Source: Meiothermus sp. Pnk-1 (GTDB taxonomy: Bacteria > Deinococcota > Deinococci > Deinococcales > Thermaceae). Taken from it: a stretch of 64,000 nt of DNA. How positions within the stretch are numbered: the stretch's first letter is position 1; each line of letters opens with the position of its first letter. The notes below the pieces were generated by a model. It ran no database searches and was not told the origin of the DNA. It saw only the letters and a program-made list of their open reading frames with translations. A program made the position numbers and the translations under genes. Shown here piece after piece: positions 18,229-27,030 of the stretch. The DNA is taken from NCBI RefSeq assembly GCF_003226535.1, contig NZ_QKOB01000006.1, positions 273,136-337,135 on the forward strand, given 5' to 3'.

Positions 18229-18651
18229 ATGGCACGGCAAAATTCGATAGGGCGGAGTATGGCGGTTGCTTTGCTAAGCACTGGGCTGATGATGGCCGGT
18301 TTCCTCATGGGGCGGCTTAGCGCTCTGTCCTCGCCTTTGCCACCGGCTGCGACGCCCCCCGCGCTTCGTGCCCTACCCGTACAAGCCCAGGGCGATCCGC
18401 GCGAGATGATCCCGCTTCCCGGGCCAGGCAACCAGCAGCCCGGACAGCAACCCGGCCAAGGGCAAGGGGAATGCCCCGTCCTGATCTACCAAGACGGACA
18501 ACTTTATAGCTTTCCTGGACCGGGATTCGGCCCCGGGCCCGGTTTCCCCGGCGGCGACCCCGAGCTGATCCCGCTACAGCCGGGTTTGCCCAGCCCCCTG
18601 CCACCAACCCCGGCTGAGCCCGCCCCAACCCCGCAGAACCCCAGCATCTAG
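18229..18651 (+). CDS. Pro/Gly-rich protein with N-terminal membrane segment, head of the MoxR locus
   Basis: 140 residues: basic N-terminus, one hydrophobic helix (about 10-30), then a low-complexity Pro/Gly/Gln region (GNQQPGQQPGQGQGE, PGPGFGPGPGFPGG, PSPLPPTPAEPAPTP). No family is recognised. TACATT lies 5 bases before the ATG and no Shine-Dalgarno is visible, so this may be the leaderless first gene of the unit that continues 11 bases downstream with MoxR. Composition resembles the Pro/Gln-rich protein at the other end of the locus. Confidence 0.65.
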   Translation: MARQNSIGRSMAVALLSTGLMMAGFLMGRLSALSSPLPPAATPPALRALPVQAQGDPREMIPLPGPGNQQPGQQPGQGQGECPVLIYQDGQLYSFPGPGFGPGPGFPGGDPELIPLQPGLPSPLPPTPAEPAPTPQNPSI

Positions 18652-18662
18652 AGGTACTGGCC

Positions 18663-19721
18663 ATGAACCCCTCTCCCAACGAAACCCGCCTCGAGCCCCA
18701 GGCCGTGATGGAAGCCTCCGCCAAGCTGCGCACGCTGCTCTTGGAGGTCAAGAAGGTGATCGTCGGGCAAGACTTGATGCTCGAGCGGATGGTGGTAGCC
18801 CTCCTGGCCCGCGGGCACATCCTCATCGAGGGCGTACCGGGGTTGGCCAAGACCCTAGCCATCAAGAGCATGGCCGAGGCCATCGGGGCCAGCTTCAAAC
18901 GCATCCAGTTCACCCCCGACCTGGTGCCCGCCGACCTGATCGGCACCCGCATCTATAACCCCAAGGAAGCGGCCTTTGAGGTCGAGCTAGGCCCCTTGTT
19001 CGCCAACCTGATCCTGGCCGATGAAATCAACCGCGCTCCGGCCAAAATCCAGTCGGCCCTGCTCGAGGCCATGCAAGAACGCCAGGTGACCATCGGCAAG
19101 GAGACCTTTAAGCTCCCCGACCCTTTTTTGGTGCTGGCCACCCAGAACCCCATCGAGTCGGAGGGAACCTACTTCCTCCCCGAAGCCCAGGTGGACCGCT
19201 TTATGTTCAAGGTCATCGTGGACTACCCGGCCTTCTATGAGGAGATGGCCGTGGTGGATCGGGTTTCAAGCAAGTTTGAGCCGATCCACGTGCAACTCCA
19301 CGCCGATGACCTGCGCGCCCTGCAGGCCATGACCGACCGGGTGCACGTCCACCCCGCCGTCACCGAGTACGCCGTACGGCTAGTCCGCGCCACCCGTGAC
19401 CCCGGCGAGGCCAAGCAACCTGACCTCAAAAAATACATCAGCTTCGGCGGATCGCCTCGAGCCAGCGTAAACCTGATCCTGGGCGCCAAAGCCTTGGCCA
19501 TCGTACGTGGGCGGGAGTATGTCCTCCCTGAGGACGTGCGCGACCTAGCCCCCGAAGTGCTGCGCCACCGCATCATCCTCTCCTATGAAGCCCTGGCCGA
19601 TGGGGTGAAGCTCGAAGATCTGGTGCGAACGATCATCGCGGGGGTTCCGCTGCCTAAGGTCCACCTGGGTGACCCCTACCGCGACACCCGAGCAGCCACG
19701 ACCGAGGCACCAAACGCTTGA
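18663..19721 (+). CDS. MoxR-family AAA+ ATPase
   Basis: 352 residues. Walker A is GVPGLAKT (57-64), Walker B LILADEINRAPAK, sensor 1 LATQNPIESEGTY and the MoxR lid follow. MoxR ATPases act as chaperones that mature or insert metal cofactors or assemble complexes together with VWA-domain partners. Here the gene heads a MoxR-DUF58-VWA-VWA set in one direction with short gaps (11, 11, 76 and 10 bases), the standard Bat-type arrangement, which supports envelope or stress-related assembly work. Confidence 0.95.
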   Translation: MNPSPNETRLEPQAVMEASAKLRTLLLEVKKVIVGQDLMLERMVVALLARGHILIEGVPGLAKTLAIKSMAEAIGASFKRIQFTPDLVPADLIGTRIYNPKEAAFEVELGPLFANLILADEINRAPAKIQSALLEAMQERQVTIGKETFKLPDPFLVLATQNPIESEGTYFLPEAQVDRFMFKVIVDYPAFYEEMAVVDRVSSKFEPIHVQLHADDLRALQAMTDRVHVHPAVTEYAVRLVRATRDPGEAKQPDLKKYISFGGSPRASVNLILGAKALAIVRGREYVLPEDVRDLAPEVLRHRIILSYEALADGVKLEDLVRTIIAGVPLPKVHLGDPYRDTRAATTEAPNA

Positions 19722-19732
19722 GGAGATGGACG

Positions 19733-20734
19733 ATGCTTCGAAGCCCTAGGGATCAGCCCCTCAAGGGGTCTGGCCCACACCTGGCGCCGCAAAAACCCCC
19801 TCCGAGGGTTCAGGAGCCTCCAGCCGAGCTGCTGCGCCGGCTCGAGTTCAAGGTTTTGCGTCGGCTGGATGGCTTCTTGTTCGGAGATTATACCGGGGTC
19901 TTCTACGGGCCCAGCTTGGACCTGGCCGAGGTGCGCGAGTACCAGCCCGGCGACGAGGTACGCCGCATTGACTGGAGCGTAACCGCCCGCACCGGCAAGC
20001 TCCACGTGCGCCAGTACCGCGAGGAGCGCGAGATCACCGCTTGGCTGATCGTAGACCTGTCCGCTTCGATGAACTTTGGCACCCGCAGAGTCCTGAAGCG
20101 CGAAGCGGCGCTGGAGTTTGCCGTCACCGCCGCCGCCATCGTCGCCCGGCATGGCGACAAGGTGGGGGCCGTGGTGACCTCGGAGGGCGGAATGCGGATC
20201 CTCCCGGCAGGGACTGGACGGCGGCAAATTTTGAAAATTGCGCAGCTATTCACCTCGCCGCCCAGCGAGGCGGGGCCGCGTAATACCTCTCAGCCCCCGC
20301 CAGTAGACCCGCTCGAGCAGGCGCTTCACTACCTCAACCGCACCCTCAAGCGGCGGGCGTTGATCTTTGTGGTCTCGGACTTTCTGGCCTCCCCCCCAGC
20401 GGCACCCGGCGCTTTGAGCTGGGCCAAACCCATAGGCCGTTTGGCCTATCGCCATGAGGTCATCGCGGTGCGCATCTCTGACCCTGCGGAACGGGAGCTA
20501 CCCAAGGTGGGCGAACTCCGTTTGCGCGACCCAGAAAGCGCGCAAGAGATCTGGGTAAATACCTCCGATCCTCGGGTGCGCTCGGCGTACGCGGCCTTGG
20601 TAAGGGAGCACGAAGAGGGCATAAGACGTGTCTTGCGCAGCGCCCAGGTAGATCTGCTGGAGCTTTCCACCGCTCAGGAAATTGTCGAACCCCTCCTCAA
20701 GTTCACCCTGCGGCGCAAGGGGGTGAGGCGATGA
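19733..20734 (+). CDS. DUF58 domain protein (MoxR-associated)
   Basis: 333 residues. The DUF58 signature is complete: FGDYTGVFYGPSLDLAEVREYQPGDEVRRIDWSVTART, followed by a VWA-like segment with VDLSASMNFG, a partial MIDAS (DLSAS). In the family it works with MoxR. The start is ATG 19733, with AGGAG 7 bases upstream; the frame also opens at TTG 19718 inside the moxR stop region. Confidence 0.9.
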   Translation: MLRSPRDQPLKGSGPHLAPQKPPPRVQEPPAELLRRLEFKVLRRLDGFLFGDYTGVFYGPSLDLAEVREYQPGDEVRRIDWSVTARTGKLHVRQYREEREITAWLIVDLSASMNFGTRRVLKREAALEFAVTAAAIVARHGDKVGAVVTSEGGMRILPAGTGRRQILKIAQLFTSPPSEAGPRNTSQPPPVDPLEQALHYLNRTLKRRALIFVVSDFLASPPAAPGALSWAKPIGRLAYRHEVIAVRISDPAERELPKVGELRLRDPESAQEIWVNTSDPRVRSAYAALVREHEEGIRRVLRSAQVDLLELSTAQEIVEPLLKFTLRRKGVRR

Positions 20735-20810
20735 AGCAAGAGACCAGGGGCAAAACGCCGAACGCTCGAGGAGTTCCGGCCAATGGCTACTCGCGCCGAA
20801 GGGGGCGGGT

Positions 20811-21863
20811 ATGACCTTCACCTGGCCCACCCTTCTATGGGCACTGCTGCTGCTGCCCGTGGTGATGGGGGTGCTGGTGAGGGCCGAGCAGCGACGGCAG
20901 CGCACCGCTCAGGTTTTTGCCGATTCGCATTTGCTCAGCGCCGTGGTCCGGCAACCCTCTCCGGCACAAGCCCGTTGGCCGCGGATGCTCTATCTGCTGG
21001 CCCTGGCCTTGCTGCTTCTGGCGAGCGCCCGTCCGGTGGCAGCCCCTCCCCTGCCCACCAACAAGGCGGCGGTGGTGATCGCCTTGGATGCCTCCAAGTC
21101 CATGCTGGCAAGCGACATTAACCCCAACCGCCTGGAAGCCGCTCGAGCTATCGCCAAGGAGTTCGTGCGGCTAGCCCCACCCACCACTAAAATCGGGCTC
21201 ATCACCTTCTCGGACTCGGCCTCGGTGGTGGTGGCTCCCACTACCGACCGCGCGGTGTTGCAAGAGGCTTTAGATAATGTCAAACCGGTGCAGAACACCT
21301 CGCTTCCCTCGGCCATCGTCACCGGGGTACGGCTGTTGCCGGGCCGCAAAGAGGTGCAACCGCCCACGGAGCTCCAGCCGCAAGGTCCGCAGGGCCAGCC
21401 GCCCCAGACCCCACTGATCCAACCCGACGCTCCGCCGCCTCGAGAATTCCCCCCGGGGAGCCTACTGGTGATCTCCGACGGGGCCACCAATGTGAGCTCC
21501 AACCCCCGCCTGCCTAACCAAACCGCCCTCGAGGCCGCGGCCAAGTTCGCCAAGGACAACGGGGTCAAGATCTACGCCTTCGCGGTGGGCAAGGAGGGGG
21601 GCGCGGTGATGCGCCTCGAGGGGCGGGATTACTTCGTACCCTTCGAGCCGCGCTCTTTGCAACAGCTCGCCGAGCGCACCGGCGGCAAGTATGTCTACCC
21701 GCCCACCGAGGAAGCGCTGCGCGCAGTGTACCGGGAGCTGGGTACGGTGATCCGCTGGGAAGCCACCCGGCTCGAGGTCTCCTCGCTGCTCTCCGGACTG
21801 GCGGTCATCCTGATGCTGGTGGGGGCCGGGCTCAACCTCAGGCTATACCGCCGGGTGCCCTAG
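20811..21863 (+). CDS. BatA-like VWA-domain membrane protein
   Basis: 350 residues: an N-terminal helix, a second helix near 57-75, a VWA domain with intact MIDAS DASKS (Asp93, Ser95, Ser97), and a C-terminal helix (about 325-345). A proline-rich insertion (about residues 184-220) interrupts the VWA domain. This is the BatA topology: two N-terminal helices and one C-terminal helix hold the VWA domain on one side of the membrane. Partner of MoxR by context. Confidence 0.9.
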   Translation: MTFTWPTLLWALLLLPVVMGVLVRAEQRRQRTAQVFADSHLLSAVVRQPSPAQARWPRMLYLLALALLLLASARPVAAPPLPTNKAAVVIALDASKSMLASDINPNRLEAARAIAKEFVRLAPPTTKIGLITFSDSASVVVAPTTDRAVLQEALDNVKPVQNTSLPSAIVTGVRLLPGRKEVQPPTELQPQGPQGQPPQTPLIQPDAPPPREFPPGSLLVISDGATNVSSNPRLPNQTALEAAAKFAKDNGVKIYAFAVGKEGGAVMRLEGRDYFVPFEPRSLQQLAERTGGKYVYPPTEEALRAVYRELGTVIRWEATRLEVSSLLSGLAVILMLVGAGLNLRLYRRVP

Positions 21864-21873
21864 GGGGTGGAAG

Positions 21874-22833
21874 ATGGGCTTTCTCTGGCCCTCGGCTTTG
21901 CTCCTGTTGCTGTTGATCCCTGTGCTGGCCGTTTGGTACCGCCGCAGCCTGGCCCTCCCGGCGGCAGCTGCAACGCTCCACCCAGATCTGGCGACCCTGG
22001 CCCGGGCCAGCGGAAAGCAGCGGGACTTGACCCGCCACCTCCCTGTTGCGTTCTTCTCGCTGGCGCTGATCTTAGGGATCGTGGCCCTAGCCCGCCCGAT
22101 CATCCCCATCCTCCACGCCGATCCCCGCACCACCATCGTGCTGGCCCTCGACGTCAGCCGCTCGATGCGCGCCACCGACGTCCTGCCCAGCCGCTTTGAG
22201 GCCGCTCGGGAGGCCCTCAAGGTCTTTATCCGCGAGCTCCCACAAGGGGCCCGCATCGGCCTGGTGACCTTCTCCCGTGCAGCCACCGAGGTGGTGGCCC
22301 CCACCACCGACCGCCAAAGGCTCTTGGATTCGGTGGATCTGATCCAGCTCGAGTTCGGCACGGCCATCGGCGAGGGCATCCTGACCAGCCTCCAGGCCCT
22401 CCCGCCCTTAGAGCAGCGCAAAGGCGCCAAGGACCCCAGCGAGCTGGCCACCATCATCCTCCTTACCGATGGGCGCAGCATCAGCGGCATCGACCCCCTC
22501 GAGGCCGCCCGGATCGCCGCCGAGCAAAAGGTCCGCATCCACACCATTGGCGTGGGCCGGGTCACCGAGGGCCCGGTGCCGGGGCTAGAGAATGTCTACC
22601 AGTGGGCCGCCTACTTTGATGAGGAGGTGCTCAAGCAGATCGCCGCCATCACCGGCGGGAAATACTTCTTCGTCAACTCGGCGGGAAAACTGCGCGAGAC
22701 CTACCAGCAGCTCTCCCGAAGCTTTGTCTGGAAGGTCAAGCAAGACGAGGTGAGCGGCATAGCGACCCTGGCTGCCGGGGTGTTCTTGCTGAGCAGCCTA
22801 GTCCTTTCCGAGCTGCGCCGCCAGGTAGTCTGA
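21874..22833 (+). CDS. Second BatA/BatB-like VWA-domain membrane protein
   Basis: 319 residues, paralogous to the preceding gene with the same layout: helices at about 5-22 and 58-80, VWA domain with MIDAS DVSRS (Asp93, Ser95, Ser97) and TTDRQ, and a C-terminal helix. It lacks the proline-rich insertion of its neighbour. Ten bases separate the genes, with GGGGGTGG before the ATG. The tandem pair probably arose by duplication and forms one membrane complex. Confidence 0.9.
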   Translation: MGFLWPSALLLLLLIPVLAVWYRRSLALPAAAATLHPDLATLARASGKQRDLTRHLPVAFFSLALILGIVALARPIIPILHADPRTTIVLALDVSRSMRATDVLPSRFEAAREALKVFIRELPQGARIGLVTFSRAATEVVAPTTDRQRLLDSVDLIQLEFGTAIGEGILTSLQALPPLEQRKGAKDPSELATIILLTDGRSISGIDPLEAARIAAEQKVRIHTIGVGRVTEGPVPGLENVYQWAAYFDEEVLKQIAAITGGKYFFVNSAGKLRETYQQLSRSFVWKVKQDEVSGIATLAAGVFLLSSLVLSELRRQVV

Positions 22834-22835
22834 TT

Positions 22836-22866
22836 TTGACTCAGCGCTCATAAAAATCGGTTTAAT
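22836..22866 (+). promoter_or_regulatory. Candidate promoter for the phosphodiester glycosidase gene
   Basis: TTGACT (22836-22841) and TTTAAT (22861-22866) are 19 bases apart, slightly wide. The -10 ends 6 bases before the ATG at 22873, so the transcript would be leaderless. The region is AT-rich compared with flanking coding DNA. Confidence 0.5.
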
Positions 22867-22872
22867 CGGAAT

Positions 22873-24417
22873 ATGGATTTAGCCCATAAACTATTGGCTG
22901 CTTTGTTCTGCGTATCGGGGTTCGGCTTCGCCCAAAACCCCCCGCCGCCAAATCTCCCTACCAGCCCCACCCCGACGCTGATCCCCGCCGCGCGGTTGGG
23001 CCTCAGCTATAGCGCCGACGGCAATACCCTGCTCTTTCGCAAAAACGGCCTCGAGCTTGCCTACGTAGCGGGGGTAGGCTGGGCTCCACCCCTCGAGCCG
23101 GCGCTGCCGCCCCCCCAATCCGACCTACTGCCGCTCGAGGTCGTACGGGCCGCCGGGCTGGTGCAGGCCCCCGAGGCGGGGGTCCGCTTCAGCTTAGGCA
23201 GCGACCGGCTGCGGCTGGTCTTTGACCTGCCGGCGGATTTCGATGCCCCTCTGCCGCGCGGCGAGGGTGGCTTTTCAGGGCGCTACGCCCTCGAGCTTCC
23301 CCTCTTCGCCCCAGGGCTCGAGGCGGTGAGCGGGGAAGGGCTGAGCTTCTCCGTGCTGTACGGCCCAAGCTCCACCCGCTTCGCCCTCACTGCGCCGCCG
23401 GGCCGGTTTTATCGCTACCGCAGCTTCACCCTGGAAAACCCCCGGCGTTACGTGCTGGACCTCTACTACCTGCCCCCCGAGCGCACCGAAGCGATCGCCC
23501 CCGGCTTCCGCTACCGCGAGGTCTGGACTTTTACACCGGAACCCCTGCGGCTTTACCTGGTCGAGGCCGACCCTGGACGCTGGCGGATGGAACCGGTAGG
23601 ACAGCCCGGTCTGCGGGCCTCCCTGCCCAGCCTGGCCCCCACCGCCTTGGCCATCCTCAACGGAGGATACTTCGACCCCAAAAGCGGCACCCCCATCGGC
23701 CTGTGGGTCAAGGATGGGGTGGCCCTCAACTTCCCCTTTGGCCGCAGCACCCTGATGTGGGAAGGCAACCAGGTGTTCGCGGGGTTTCCCAAGTTCGGCA
23801 CGGTGGTATTGACCCAGGGTGGGCAGCGCCTGGCGGTGGGCATCAATCGCTACCGGGCCCGGCTTACCGCCCATACCGCTCCAGGCCCAGCCGGGCAAGC
23901 CGGGGAAGCCATCGCCGTGGTCGAGGGAGACCGGGTGATCGCCATCTACCCGGCCCCCTACGAGCTCAAACCCGGACAGTGGGGCCTCTCCTTCCCTGGG
24001 GGAGAGACTCCCCCGGTACGCGCCGGGGAGATCCTCAAGCTCTATGGTTCGCTCGAGCCTCCCGTGTCCTACGCGCTCGAGGCCGGTCCGTTGCTCATCC
24101 AGTCAGGGGCTTACGCCTTCGATCCCAGCCGCGAAGCTTTCACCGACCCCCGTCCCCTGAAAGCCGTCACCCCCCAATCCGCCGTAGCCTGGACCCAAGA
24201 CGGCAGGCTCTGGCTGGTAGTCTCCGAGCCCACTACCCCGAGTACCCTGGCCCGTGCTCTGCAGCTGTTCAACCCAAACATCTGGGGTGCTATTCGCATG
24301 GATGCAGGCGGTTCGGCCCAGCTATATGTACGGGGTAGTCTCCAAACCCCGCTTATCGAGTCCAGGCCGCGCCCGGTTGTGAACGGGCTTGCCCTTTATC
24401 CGAAGGCCGGACCCTAA
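22873..24417 (+). CDS. Secreted phosphodiester glycosidase family (NAGPA domain) protein
   Basis: 514 residues: signal peptide (1-20, ending GFA-QN), a beta-rich N-terminal half, and a C-terminal NAGPA-type domain with ILNGGYFDPKSGTPIGLWV and RMDAGGSAQLYV, the strongest family motifs. Relatives remove GlcNAc from phosphodiesters or act on cell-wall teichoic-acid-like polymers and exopolysaccharide. The N-terminal part may be a copper-amine-oxidase-like or beta-sandwich binding domain (uncertain). It follows the VWA pair by 40 bases but has its own promoter-like sequence. Confidence 0.85.
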   Translation: MDLAHKLLAALFCVSGFGFAQNPPPPNLPTSPTPTLIPAARLGLSYSADGNTLLFRKNGLELAYVAGVGWAPPLEPALPPPQSDLLPLEVVRAAGLVQAPEAGVRFSLGSDRLRLVFDLPADFDAPLPRGEGGFSGRYALELPLFAPGLEAVSGEGLSFSVLYGPSSTRFALTAPPGRFYRYRSFTLENPRRYVLDLYYLPPERTEAIAPGFRYREVWTFTPEPLRLYLVEADPGRWRMEPVGQPGLRASLPSLAPTALAILNGGYFDPKSGTPIGLWVKDGVALNFPFGRSTLMWEGNQVFAGFPKFGTVVLTQGGQRLAVGINRYRARLTAHTAPGPAGQAGEAIAVVEGDRVIAIYPAPYELKPGQWGLSFPGGETPPVRAGEILKLYGSLEPPVSYALEAGPLLIQSGAYAFDPSREAFTDPRPLKAVTPQSAVAWTQDGRLWLVVSEPTTPSTLARALQLFNPNIWGAIRMDAGGSAQLYVRGSLQTPLIESRPRPVVNGLALYPKAGP

Positions 24418-24426
24418 GCTGGAAGC

Positions 24427-25782
24427 ATGCAGGCCCAGGTGACCACGCGGCCTGGAAGATTCACCGGCGTTCACCGGCGCTGGGCGAGCCGACTGGCCTG
24501 GCGGCGGCGCTCGCAGTGGGCGCTCGTCGCCTTGGTCCTGCTGCTGCCGCTGGCCCTGTGGCTCCATCCGGCCTGGAGCCTGCTCTCCCTGCTCACCCTG
24601 CTCTACCCCAGCCGCCTCGAGCTGCCCCGCGCCCTGCGGCAGCTCAACGAGCGCTACGGCCTGGCCTACCACAGCGCCCTCGAGGCCCCCCCTGCCCACC
24701 CCTGGCGCGAGCGGCTCGAGGCCGAAGCCCGGGCCAGCCTGCGCCGGGCCCGTCCTCCGGCCTTCCCCTGGCCGCTCGCGGTAGCTTACCTAGCCTTGAT
24801 CGGGCTGATCTGGGTACTCCCCCCCCTCCAGAACCCGCTCAACCCCCCTGCGTCGGTAGGCCAGGCCTCGAGCCCTTCGCCAGGCTCTCCCGAGCAAGCC
24901 CCCAGCAGCCGCCCCCCGGAGCGAAATCCGCTGCCCAACCCACCGGGCCAACGCACTGAGCAGACCGAACCGGCATCTCAAGCGCCTGTGTCGAGCCCCC
25001 AAAACCCGCAGGCCAAATCTCCAACAGAGCAAAAGCCAAGTGCACAAAATCCGCAGAACCAACCCAGCGCTGGCCAGGAGCAAACTGTGGGCGAGCCAGG
25101 CCAGCCCGATCAACCTGGACAAGCGCACCCTCGCCAACCTGGACAAGCGCACCCTCGCCAACCTGGACAAGCGCACCCTCGCCAACCTGGACAAGCGCAG
25201 CCCAACCTGCCCGGGAAAACCCAGCCCACCCCGAATCAGCCTGGGCATCAAGGTCAGGAGCAGCCGCAACAACCCGCACAGGGCCAACCCGGGCCGCCGC
25301 AAAACGGCCAGCCGAGCAACCAGAATCCGCAAGGTCAAGGCCAAGGGCAGCCCGGTCAGCCAGGCACGCCCAATCCGGCTTCGCAGCGACCGCCACCCGG
25401 CTATCGCCGCGAGAATACGCTACCGCAACCGCAAGCCCAACCCGGTCAACCCCAAGGTCAGGGAAAGCAAGCGCCTAGGCAGCCACAGGGCCAGGGCACC
25501 GACTCGAGCCCCTCAGGCGAGCGGGGCTCGGGGCTGGCTTCACAGCAGCCCTTGCCGCAAACCCCGAACCTCCAGCCCGGCATCCGCCCCAATGGCGAAG
25601 CCCCGATCCAACGGGGATCAAGCCAGGGCCGACCGCAACCGCTCCCCTCCCCCTGGCCGTCTGGGCAACCTCCGCAAAACGTGCAGCGGCAAGCCGAGAA
25701 CTACCTCCAAAGCGAACCTCTCCCGCCCGAGGTGCGGGAGGTACTAAGGCAGTATTTTGAGCTACCCGCCGATAGCCCATAA
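24427..25782 (+). CDS. Pro/Gln-rich two-helix membrane protein with internal repeats
   Basis: 451 residues. Two hydrophobic segments (about 32-58 and 117-137) flank a short basic soluble part, then about 270 residues of low-complexity Pro/Gln/Gly/Asn sequence, ending in a more ordered tail (VQRQAENYLQSEPLPPEVRE). The eight-residue unit GQAHPRQP is repeated three times (DNA 25111-25200). No family is recognised. It starts 9 bases after the glycosidase. Position and composition suggest an envelope-spanning or wall-penetrating linker belonging to the MoxR/VWA locus (inference). Confidence 0.75.
   Translation: MQAQVTTRPGRFTGVHRRWASRLAWRRRSQWALVALVLLLPLALWLHPAWSLLSLLTLLYPSRLELPRALRQLNERYGLAYHSALEAPPAHPWRERLEAEARASLRRARPPAFPWPLAVAYLALIGLIWVLPPLQNPLNPPASVGQASSPSPGSPEQAPSSRPPERNPLPNPPGQRTEQTEPASQAPVSSPQNPQAKSPTEQKPSAQNPQNQPSAGQEQTVGEPGQPDQPGQAHPRQPGQAHPRQPGQAHPRQPGQAQPNLPGKTQPTPNQPGHQGQEQPQQPAQGQPGPPQNGQPSNQNPQGQGQGQPGQPGTPNPASQRPPPGYRRENTLPQPQAQPGQPQGQGKQAPRQPQGQGTDSSPSGERGSGLASQQPLPQTPNLQPGIRPNGEAPIQRGSSQGRPQPLPSPWPSGQPPQNVQRQAENYLQSEPLPPEVREVLRQYFELPADSP
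25111..25200 (+). repeat. 24-bp in-frame tandem repeat (3.7 copies)
   Basis: The unit CAACCTGGACAAGCGCACCC plus TCGC starts at 25111, 25135 and 25159 with identical copies, and at 25183 as a partial copy. It encodes QPGQAHPR. The copies are identical at DNA level, so expansion is recent or maintained by slippage; copy number probably varies between strains. Confidence 0.9.
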
Positions 25783-25786
25783 CCGA

Positions 25787-26278
25787 TCAAACCCTCTTAA
25801 AGCCCTCGAAGGGCTCCCGGCAGGCGTTGCAGACGTAGAGGCTCTTGCACAGCGTGGGGCCGAAGGGGTTCTTCACCGAGGTGTCGAGCGAGCCACAGCG
25901 CGGGCAGCGCACGGGCTCGAGCTCAAGCTCGATCAGCCCCAACTCGCCCGCCGGGCGCGGCGGGGCGATGCCGTAGCGCTCGAGCTTGGCCCTGGCTTCC
26001 GGGGCGATGCAGTCGGTGGACCATGGCGGGAAGAGCACGGTCCTGACCTCCACTTCGGCAAAGCCCAGCTCGCGCAGGGCCCGCTCGAGGCCCTCCCGGA
26101 TCACGTGCAGCGCCGGGCAGCCCGAGAAAGTAGGCGTCATGGTCACGACCGCCTTCCCCCCCTCCACCTGCACGTCCCGCACCATCCCCATCTCCACCAC
26201 ATTGAGGACGGGGATCTCGGGGTCGGGCACCTCTGCCAGGGCCTGCCAGACTTGGTCGGCGCTCGGGGTTCTCACCAT
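25787..26278 (-). CDS. paaD: Phenylacetate degradation protein PaaD (SufT-like, zinc-ribbon tail)
   Basis: 163 residues: an N-terminal MIP18/SufT-like domain ([32 protein letters not shown]) and a C-terminal zinc ribbon with two CxxC pairs ([18 protein letters not shown]). In the PaaABCDE system PaaD is thought to help mature iron centres. The start is ATG 26278, overlapping the paaC end by 7 bases; the frame is open much further upstream but only as the shadow of paaC. Confidence 0.93.
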   Translation of the reverse strand: MVRTPSADQVWQALAEVPDPEIPVLNVVEMGMVRDVQVEGGKAVVTMTPTFSGCPALHVIREGLERALRELGFAEVEVRTVLFPPWSTDCIAPEARAKLERYGIAPPRPAGELGLIELELEPVRCPRCGSLDTSVKNPFGPTLCKSLYVCNACREPFEGFKRV

Positions 26279-27030
26279 ACCTTCGCCTCGCTGTCCCAGC
26301 GGGCGGTGGACTGCATCTCGGCCAGCAGCGACCAAAGGTGCTCGGTGTGCGTCTGGCGCGAGGCGGGCTGGTAGCCGGGTTGCAGGGGGAGCTTTAGGCC
26401 CGAGTTCTGGAGGTGCTGGGTGGTGTGAGAGAGCCAGGCCCCCTTGAGCTCGGTGAGGTCGGGCACGATGCCCCCCTCCACCAGAAGGGCCTCGCCCTCC
26501 AGGGGCACGAAGAGTTGCTGGGCATAGCCCCACTGCGCGTCCAAAGCCGCCTGCATGCGCCGGTTCGACTCCTCGGTGCCCAGCCCCAGCCGCTCGACCC
26601 AGGCCCGGGTGTGCTGCAGGTGGAAGCGCTCCTCGCGCAAGACCTTGGCGGCGACCTCGGCCAGGGGTTTGTAGGTGCTGTCCTTGGCCGCCGAGAGCCA
26701 CAGCGTCTCGTAGGCGTCAAAGAGGTACTGCCGGAGCAAGGTGAAGGCCCAGTCCCCCTTGGGCAGCTCCACCAGCTCGCAGTTGCGGAACTCCGTGGCG
26801 TCGCGGAAGAAGGCCAGCCGGTCGGGGTCTGAGCCGTCGAGGGCCGAGCGCAGGCCGTACCACAGCGTAGCGTGCCCCAGCTCGTCCTGGGCGATGTTGG
26901 CCAGGGCGATGTCCTCCTCGAGGATGGGCCCGTGCCCCACCCACTCGCTATCCCGGTGGGCCAGGATCAGCTCGTCGTCGGCCAGGGCGGTGAGCTTGGC
27001 GATGAGGGCCTGTTTTACCTGCTCATTCAT
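26272..27030 (-). CDS. paaC: 1,2-phenylacetyl-CoA epoxidase structural subunit PaaC
   Basis: 252 residues, all-helical ferritin-like fold. It resembles PaaC ([50 protein letters not shown]), the structural partner that forms heterodimers with PaaA in the multicomponent monooxygenase that epoxidises the phenylacetyl-CoA ring. It overlaps paaB by 8 bases upstream and paaD by 7 downstream, so translation is probably coupled. Confidence 0.95.
   Translation of the reverse strand: MNEQVKQALIAKLTALADDELILAHRDSEWVGHGPILEEDIALANIAQDELGHATLWYGLRSALDGSDPDRLAFFRDATEFRNCELVELPKGDWAFTLLRQYLFDAYETLWLSAAKDSTYKPLAEVAAKVLREERFHLQHTRAWVERLGLGTEESNRRMQAALDAQWGYAQQLFVPLEGEALLVEGGIVPDLTELKGAWLSHTTQHLQNSGLKLPLQPGYQPASRQTHTEHLWSLLAEMQSTARWDSEAKVW

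Noticed and set aside
25111-25200. Possible CRISPR-like repeat array
   Set aside because: The 24-bp units are contiguous with no spacers, stay in the reading frame and encode QPGQAHPR.
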